From the NCBI RefSeq assembly GCF_030813715.1, contig NZ_JAUSUZ010000001.1, forward strand, positions 6,076,001-6,140,000: a stretch of DNA of 64,000 nt, given 5' to 3'. Below are positions 59,701-64,000 of the stretch, piece after piece; positions within the stretch are counted from its first letter, which is position 1, and the number at the start of each line of letters is the position of its first letter. The notes beneath the pieces were generated by a model that was given only the letters and a program-made list of their open reading frames with translations, ran no database searches and was not told the origin of the DNA. The stretch is from Catenuloplanes indicus. GTDB taxonomy: Bacteria; Actinomycetota; Actinomycetes; Mycobacteriales; Micromonosporaceae. The position numbers and the translations under genes are program-made.

Positions 59701-60882
59701 CGGTCGGCCGGCGCGGCCAAGGCGATCGTCGAGTCGCAGCCGACCGGCGAAGCCGAGAGCGACAGCGGTCCCGAGACTGATCCGGTGGTCGGCGTTGATT
59801 CAGGTGCGGATGCCGGCTCTGCCGCGGATTCGTCTCCTAACGAAAATGTTCATCTTGATGAAGCCGAATCGGCGGCGGAGCCCGAGCCGGCCATAGAGCC
59901 TGATAGCACCGGGGAGGCTGCGGTGACCGCGGGTTCCGGCCCGGTTGCGGAAGCCGCGGTTGCGGAGCCGGATGCGGTTGCGGATTCCGGCCCGGCTGTG
60001 GAAACCGCTGCGGTCGCGGACGCCGATGCCGTGGGGGACGACGCTGCGGATGCCGGTGCAGCTGTGGCTTCTGCCGCGGTGGGGGATGCCGCTGTGGGTA
60101 CGGAAGCCGATGTGGTCCCGGATGCTGCTGCAGCTGCGGAAGCCGATGTGGCTGACCACGCTGCTGCGGCTGCCGGAGCCGATGTGGTTGCCGACGCTGC
60201 TGCGGATGCCGACATGCCCGCGGATGCTGCTGCGGTTGCGGATGTCGATGTAGCTGACGCGGAGGCGGTTGCGGATGCCGATGTGGCTGGCGACGCTGCT
60301 GCGGCTGCCGGAGCCGATGTCGCTGGGCACGCTGCTGCGGTCGCTGAACCCGATGTGGTTGCCGACGCAGCTGCGGTTGCCGAAGCTGCCGCGGCTGCGG
60401 AAGATCCCGTCGCGGAAGCCGAGGTGGCGCCGACAATCGATGTGGCCGCGGACACTGCCGCGACTGCGGACGCCGCTGCACCTGCAAAACCTGATGTGGC
60501 TGCAGAAAGCGATGTTGCTGCGGAACGCGATGTTGCTGCGGAACCCGGTCTGGCTGTCTCCGACCCGGCTGCGGGAGCCGATCCTCCCACGGATCCCCGG
60601 CCTGCCACGGACATCGACCCGCAGGCGGAAAGCGACCCGTCCAACGAGGACGCTGCCGCGCAGCCCGACCAGGCGGTCCGAAACGATCCGGACGCGACGA
60701 ACGGCGACTCGGCGACGGGCGATGCGCCATTGGCAGAAGACCAGGCCGGCGACCGGCCACCGCCTACGGTTCTAGGGCGTCTCCGACGCCTCATCGGCGC
60801 GAGTCCCACGCAACCCGGCCCACCGCCGACCGGCCCGGCGCGGCTCCGCCGCGCCAGCCCTGGTTCCGGCGACGCCGACTGA
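56701..60882 (+). CDS. Arginase-family domain fused to a long disordered tail
   Basis: A 1,393-aa open frame. Residues 1-310 are a ureohydrolase (arginase/agmatinase) fold with VDGHSDF (Asp127, His129, Asp131) and HIDVDVLDP (Asp230, Asp232). The first metal ligand, normally His in GGDHS, is Cys100 in GGDCS. The remaining 1,080 residues are low complexity: a collagen-like Gly/Ser/Ala block (about 395-460), a 14-residue repeat of the type RLTDDGxPVAGxGA (about 540-620), and a 500-residue Ala/Asp/Val/Glu block with unusual T-ending codons from about 59,860 on. A translation start inside the tail is not excluded. Function is unknown. Confidence 0.72.
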   Translation: MRRIAVLDAPSNLGLRPPTETSVPGCAKAPGALRDAGLLHRLRARDAGCLTPPRYDPGDWRPGDGVCHAPSIGAYSVALADRIGAIIDNGEFPVILGGDCSVSLGSALAMRRLGQSVGGHVGLIFVDGHSDFRHPGNASYVGAAAGEGLALITGRGQADLTALEGRRPYYRDVDVVVVGIRANDEYRLDLQAAGIVTRPVPALRAEGAPRSAQWALDQIADCAGFWVHIDVDVLDPAVMPAVDAPEPGGIAFTELEALLEHLVGTPHCLGMEITVFDPDYDPDGSYAAEIVSTVAAGIEAAGRLLAAPRPRGEGSAEPSGPAESVTAPSEAAEGDRAGMETYEALVARGAGGFTGLSGAGGPAGRRGTDGRIRRGGAVGPADPEDAAGLAGQESVSGLAGSGGAGPAGGSGGVGGLAGSDGAGSGGGSGGVGGSAGSGGAGSAGGSGGAGGPARESGGEASAPVDFAAGDEPPGDAGDEENGGAGPAGNERTSAVTTGRIRGAVPAQPGPRSAGDSVRFGSRADDGDAIARAADTAAAPDPVADASDVDPVARLRSRLTDDRAPRARLSTRLPDDHGPLGRLGARLTDDGDPVAGLGARLTDDGGPVAGRGARLTDDGGPGAWPGSPLSDESDRPDVRASTEAGTSEFFGEDAGDDDHASAGAHPDDDTDASIVPNTIRAALARREAQSRKPSPTSIAEAAALAKARFAAAAAAAAAKPEPEDPGLPLSVSGPAGGVIPAPLTIGGQHVDASRRTSGQRPGKPAKRTDAPARRTGWDLDDLTSRSGLLSPRRPSTPGATDPDASHPGSLRRPPADDVPAGEPTNSTSVTNPDVVRPGGLRRRPPKQGGSLRRPATGEPATGPDDSGSDPEDPAPATSHVVGTTASTADGDAPAESGAVSTDSGVTSAADGNVRVEHGTPDAIAPTGMPDTDRRTAHSAVGAGTEIDDDISSVPQPEDPASRTGSVVSAGTEATARSQAAGEAGLAAESKPASEAAEAIGPRSAGAAKAIVESQPTGEAESDSGPETDPVVGVDSGADAGSAADSSPNENVHLDEAESAAEPEPAIEPDSTGEAAVTAGSGPVAEAAVAEPDAVADSGPAVETAAVADADAVGDDAADAGAAVASAAVGDAAVGTEADVVPDAAAAAEADVADHAAAAAGADVVADAAADADMPADAAAVADVDVADAEAVADADVAGDAAAAAGADVAGHAAAVAEPDVVADAAAVAEAAAAAEDPVAEAEVAPTIDVAADTAATADAAAPAKPDVAAESDVAAERDVAAEPGLAVSDPAAGADPPTDPRPATDIDPQAESDPSNEDAAAQPDQAVRNDPDATNGDSATGDAPLAEDQAGDRPPPTVLGRLRRLIGASPTQPGPPPTGPARLRRASPGSGDAD

Positions 60883-60906
60883 CCCGAACCCCCGGCGCGG
60901 GAGCTC

Positions 60907-61051
60907 GAAGGAACCTTCAGCTGTGAAACTCTGGCGGAGGCACTTTCGGGTGCGAGAGCCCGTCGGAGAAGCCTCCGGTTGCGACGCCGTAGCAGAAACC
61001 TCCGGGTGTGACACCCCGGAGGAGCCTTCGGGTGCGACACCCTCGGAGGTG
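60907..61051. repeat. Degenerate 27-31-bp tandem repeat between convergent genes
   Basis: Five related units, each with a CCTTCGGGTGCGACACCC-like core followed by CGGAG, span about 60907-61051. Each unit is partly self-complementary (for example CCTCCGGGTGTGACACCCCGGAGG near 60990-61015), so the RNA could form a row of hairpins. It may replace a terminator between the arginase-family and penicillin-binding-protein genes. Confidence 0.5.
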
Positions 61052-61191
61052 CTCGCCCGCGGGGCCGGCCCCCGAGATGGAACGTCGGCTCGGCCGGCGT
61101 CCCGCCGCCACTCCTTCATGACCCGAGGCGTCGCCCGCATCATCAGAACGACCGGAGCGACCACGAGACGACGCCCCCGCATCGCCCGCCG

Positions 61192-63087
61192 CTACAGAGC
61201 CGAGAAGAAGTTCTTGACCAGCGGAACCGCGGCTCCGCCGCCCGTGCCGCCCTCCTCGACGAACACCGCGACCGCGATGTCCCCCCGCCACCCCACGAAC
61301 CACCCGTGGGTCTTGTCCAGGTCCGTGTCGTCGAATTCGGCGGTGCCGGTCTTGCCGTACACCGGGTCGCCCTTGACCGACTTGAGGTCGGTGGCCGTGC
61401 CGGCCGTGACCACCTCGCGCATCATCTCCTTCAGCGGCGTCACCGACGTCTCCTTGAGCGGCGCGACCGGTGCGGGTGACCCGGCCGGTGCCGGGTCGAT
61501 GACGAGTTTCGGCGCGGCGAACGCGCCCCGGGCCACCGCGGCCGTGGCCGCGGCCATCGCCAGCGGGCTGACCACGGTCTTGCCCTGGCCGAACGCGGCC
61601 GCCGCGAGTTCGGCGGCGGGCGTGCCGGGGGACACCTTGCCGGTGTACGCCTCCGCGCCCACGTCCCAGGTGCCGCCGATGCCGAGCTGTGCGCTGGCCG
61701 CGGCGAGCCCGGGCGCGCCGAGTTTGGCGGACAGCGCGGCGAACGCGGTGTTGCAGGAGCGGGCGAAGCCGGTGTGGAACGGGACCGTGCCGAGCTGCAT
61801 GTCATACGCGTTGTTGAAGGTCCGGCCGTCGACCGTGAACGTCTTCGGGCAGGCGACCGGGCTGTCCCTGCCGACGATGTTCGCGTCCAGCAGGCCGAGT
61901 GCGGAGACCATCTTGTACGTGGATCCGGGCGGCACCTGCGCGGTGAACGCGAGGTTCTCCGCGCCGCCGTTCGGGCCGTTCGCGACCGCCACGATCGACC
62001 CGTCCGAGATCTTGATGGCGACCAGTGCGGCCCGCTTCGCCTCCGTGGACACCGCGTCGTCCGCGGCCGTCTGGATCTTCGGGTCCAGCGTGGTCCTGAC
62101 CGGCTTCCCGGCGGCCGGTTCGGCACGCCACAGCTCGGTGAACGTCGGTTCCCCGGCCGGCGCGGCCTGGGTGATCACCACGGCCTCGCCGGGCGTGCCG
62201 CGGAGCTGCTCGTCGTACCGTTCCTGGAGCCCGCCGTGTCCGGTCTGGTCGCCGATCTCGAACACGCCCGGCTTCGCGTCCATGTCCTCCTTGGTCACGT
62301 CGCCGACCGTGCCGAGCAGTGCGCGGGCGAACACCCGGGTCGGCGCCAGGAACCGGGTCTCCTCGCGGGTCTGCAGGCCGGGAAGGTTCTCGATCTTTGC
62401 CTTGATCTTGGCGTAGTCGGTGTCCCGCAGCGTGGCGACGACCACCTCGTCGTCCGGCTCGGCGGCCTCGACCTCGGCCTTGAGCCCGCTCAGGTCGACG
62501 CCGAACTGTTTCATCTCGGTGCCGAGCGTGGCGACGGTGGAGTCCAGCGAGGTGGCGAGCTTCGGGTGGATGCCGACCACGACCACCTTCCGGTCGCTGA
62601 AGATCGGGCTGCCGGCGGCGTCCAGGATGGCCGCGCGGGTGCCGGCGATCCGCTGGACGCGCAGCTCGTCCCCCTCCTTGAGCTGTGGGTGGACCACGGC
62701 CGGTTCCCAGACCACGCGCCACGCGTCGTCGCCCTTGCTGAGCCGGACCGGCGTCTGGTACTCCCACCGGTGCCCGCCCGGCAGCGTCCAGGTGACCTTC
62801 ACGTCGCCGGTGGCCAGCGTCTTGTCCTCGGCCGGCTCGGGCGCGCTCAGCTCCGGCGGCGTGTCGGCGAGTTCGCCGGAGAGTGCCCGGATCGCGGCGT
62901 TCACGTCCGCCGCGCTCATCGTCTGCCCGGCCGCGGAGACGACGCCGACGCCGTCGAGGTTGCCGGAGCGCCAGCCGGCCAGGAACGCGTTCAGTGTGTC
63001 GCCGGGGCCGTCCGAGCCGGAGCACGCGGTGAGCGACGTGCTCGCGAGGACCAGAGCCGTCACGGCGGCCGTACGGAGCCTGAGCAT
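61192..63087 (-). CDS. Lipoprotein penicillin-binding protein (MecA_N/transpeptidase)
   Basis: A 631-aa class B-type penicillin-binding protein. The N-terminus has a lipoprotein signal with lipobox LTAC (Cys22). An NTF2-like MecA_N domain covers about 25-150, a PBP dimerisation domain about 155-330, and the transpeptidase follows: SxxK at Ser389 (GSTYKM), SCN, and KTGTAEF. It crosslinks peptidoglycan stem peptides outside the membrane and resembles low-affinity PBPs linked to beta-lactam tolerance. The ATG at 63087 follows GGAAGG. Downstream is the repeat block, and upstream the divergent glutamate dehydrogenase. Confidence 0.92.
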   Translation of the reverse strand: MLRLRTAAVTALVLASTSLTACSGSDGPGDTLNAFLAGWRSGNLDGVGVVSAAGQTMSAADVNAAIRALSGELADTPPELSAPEPAEDKTLATGDVKVTWTLPGGHRWEYQTPVRLSKGDDAWRVVWEPAVVHPQLKEGDELRVQRIAGTRAAILDAAGSPIFSDRKVVVVGIHPKLATSLDSTVATLGTEMKQFGVDLSGLKAEVEAAEPDDEVVVATLRDTDYAKIKAKIENLPGLQTREETRFLAPTRVFARALLGTVGDVTKEDMDAKPGVFEIGDQTGHGGLQERYDEQLRGTPGEAVVITQAAPAGEPTFTELWRAEPAAGKPVRTTLDPKIQTAADDAVSTEAKRAALVAIKISDGSIVAVANGPNGGAENLAFTAQVPPGSTYKMVSALGLLDANIVGRDSPVACPKTFTVDGRTFNNAYDMQLGTVPFHTGFARSCNTAFAALSAKLGAPGLAAASAQLGIGGTWDVGAEAYTGKVSPGTPAAELAAAAFGQGKTVVSPLAMAAATAAVARGAFAAPKLVIDPAPAGSPAPVAPLKETSVTPLKEMMREVVTAGTATDLKSVKGDPVYGKTGTAEFDDTDLDKTHGWFVGWRGDIAVAVFVEEGGTGGGAAVPLVKNFFSAL

Positions 63088-63379
63088 GGTTACCTTCCGA
63101 CAGGCCGGAATCGATGCCCGCAACGGTAGTGGAGATCGGTTTACAAGTGGTGGACGTCCGGGCGAACCCAAACGATGGGAAACGCGCATCCCCCGTACCC
63201 CCGGATGGGTTTGAGGGTTTTCACCAGCGGAAATCCCACTGTGGCAGAGGATGGACCGGTGGCCCGGCCCGATTGGCGGGACACCAGCACAGTCGGGCGG
63301 AAGAACTGACGTGCCGAGGGCCTAGGCTCAGGGTCGAGAAACAGACCCACAGCGTGGTGGGGCGAGGGGAGCTGCACCG
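63088..63379. promoter_or_regulatory. Divergent promoter region of the PBP and glutamate dehydrogenase
   Basis: This 292-nt gap has no recognised gene. TAGGCT at 63324-63329 could be the -10 of the plus-strand gene, giving a leader of about 44 nt. A good -35 and a promoter for the PBP gene could not be assigned confidently. Confidence 0.4.
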
Positions 63380-64000
63380 ATGGACCGGCGCCAGGTGACC
63401 GGCGGGGACGACAACACCCAGGACGACGAGGGGGCCGTCCCGGCACCCGGGTCCGAGGCGATCGAGTCTGGGGTGAGCGCCCGCGAGGTGGAGGACACCG
63501 AGCTCGAGGAGCCCTTGCCGAACGCGGAACGGCTGGTCGCGCAGGCGGTCGCGCTGGCCGGCGACGATCACGACACCGCGAGCCTGGTGGACCGCTTCTG
63601 GCGGTTCGCGGCCGACGAGGAGCTGGTCGGCTACACGCCGAAGTCGCTGCTCGACGCCGCGCTCAAGCACCGCGAGCTGGCCGCGCAACGCGTGCCGGGC
63701 GAGCTGAAGCTCACCATCGACGAGCTGTCCGAGCAGGGCCACACCGTGATTCAGGTGATCACGGACGACATGCCGTTCCTGGTCGACTCCGTGACCGCGC
63801 TGCTGGAGGGGTACCACCTCGACATACACCTGCTGGCTCACCCGCTGCTGGTGGTCCGCCGGGAGCCGCTGGGCGCGCTGACCGAGGTCGCGGCCGAGGT
63901 CGAGCCGGACGAGGGCATCGACGGTGACCTGGTCGAGAGCTGGATGCGGATCGACGTCGACCCGGTGCGCGACACGGTCACCCGCGACCAGCTCTACCGG
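63380..64000 (+). CDS. NAD-dependent glutamate dehydrogenase, large type (5' end)
   Basis: The first 207 residues are visible and the frame runs off the window. After an acidic N-terminus (to about residue 45) comes LPNAERLVAQAVALAG and SLVDRFWRFAADEELVGYTP, and then the ACT-like segment VIQVITDDMPFLVDSVTALL with LDIHLLAHPLLVVRRE. These are diagnostic of the 160-180-kDa NAD-GDH (type 2) that deaminates glutamate to 2-oxoglutarate. The ATG at 63380 follows GAGGGGAG. The full gene is expected to be near 5 kb. Confidence 0.9.
   Translation, partial: MDRRQVTGGDDNTQDDEGAVPAPGSEAIESGVSAREVEDTELEEPLPNAERLVAQAVALAGDDHDTASLVDRFWRFAADEELVGYTPKSLLDAALKHRELAAQRVPGELKLTIDELSEQGHTVIQVITDDMPFLVDSVTALLEGYHLDIHLLAHPLLVVRREPLGALTEVAAEVEPDEGIDGDLVESWMRIDVDPVRDTVTRDQLYR

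Noticed and set aside
1-64000. tRNA, rRNA, insertion sequences, integrase or phage genes
   Set aside because: None were found; no transposase-like protein or terminal inverted repeats could be supported.

Overview
The window is high-GC DNA with many GTG (and two TTG) starts, stop-start overlaps of 4 nt and several leaderless promoters. It holds a paired FilP/Scy-like cytoskeletal locus next to acyl-CoA mutase genes and a complete FxSxx-COOH peptide-modification locus. Together these point to a filamentous actinobacterium, most likely Micromonosporaceae (inference). No rRNA, tRNA, insertion sequence, integrase, attachment site or CRISPR array was found.

Layout. 1-11.4 kb is housekeeping and accessory metabolism: the end of an FG-GAP protein, an aldehyde dehydrogenase, an SDR, a GT4 glycosyltransferase, a two-module 3-hydroxyacyl-CoA dehydrogenase, an HTH/Clp-N protein behind a tandem perfect-dyad operator, an FtsX-type permease with a NarL/HisKA_3 two-component pair, a small Zn-ribbon protein and an alpha/beta hydrolase. 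12.1-29.7 kb is an exopolysaccharide cluster: five glycosyltransferases, a Wzx-like flippase, Wzy-like polymerase, Wzz-like protein, and sugar-tailoring genes (cytidylyltransferase, two C-methyltransferase-type enzymes, an epimerase/dehydratase, a class III aminotransferase, a PIG-L deacetylase) that suggest a branched, possibly amino, deoxysugar.

29.9-39.2 kb is the most interesting region, a RiPP-type FxSxx-COOH locus. It has two small precursors (58 and 59 aa) ending in FGSAP and FGNSP, two large NB-ARC/TPR proteins sharing the C-terminus ECD[VI]EPPPT, a radical SAM/SPASM enzyme (FxsB) and an overlapping HExxH peptide-hydroxylase-type protein. The likely product is a C-terminal Phe-centred three-residue cyclophane, possibly also hydroxylated.

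39.5-64 kb returns to core chromosome: an AI-2E-type transporter, a Scy-like and a FilP-like coiled-coil protein, methylmalonyl-CoA epimerase, thiolase, MeaB, a TetR regulator, a GH1 glycosidase, a secreted M19-like metallohydrolase, an IcmA-type isobutyryl-CoA mutase with its diagnostic Phe80/Gln198 flanked by two broken ABC ATPase remnants, a thioredoxin-TPR protein, an arginase-family domain fused to a disordered tail of about 1,090 residues, a lipoprotein penicillin-binding protein and the start of a large NAD-glutamate dehydrogenase.

Three acyl-CoA genes (3-hydroxyacyl-CoA dehydrogenase, epimerase/thiolase and icmA) have a similar dyad of the form TTAACGnnCGTTAA in their promoters, which suggests a local short-chain acyl-CoA regulon. 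Several intergenic regions carry tandem or duplicated repeats with no obvious function.
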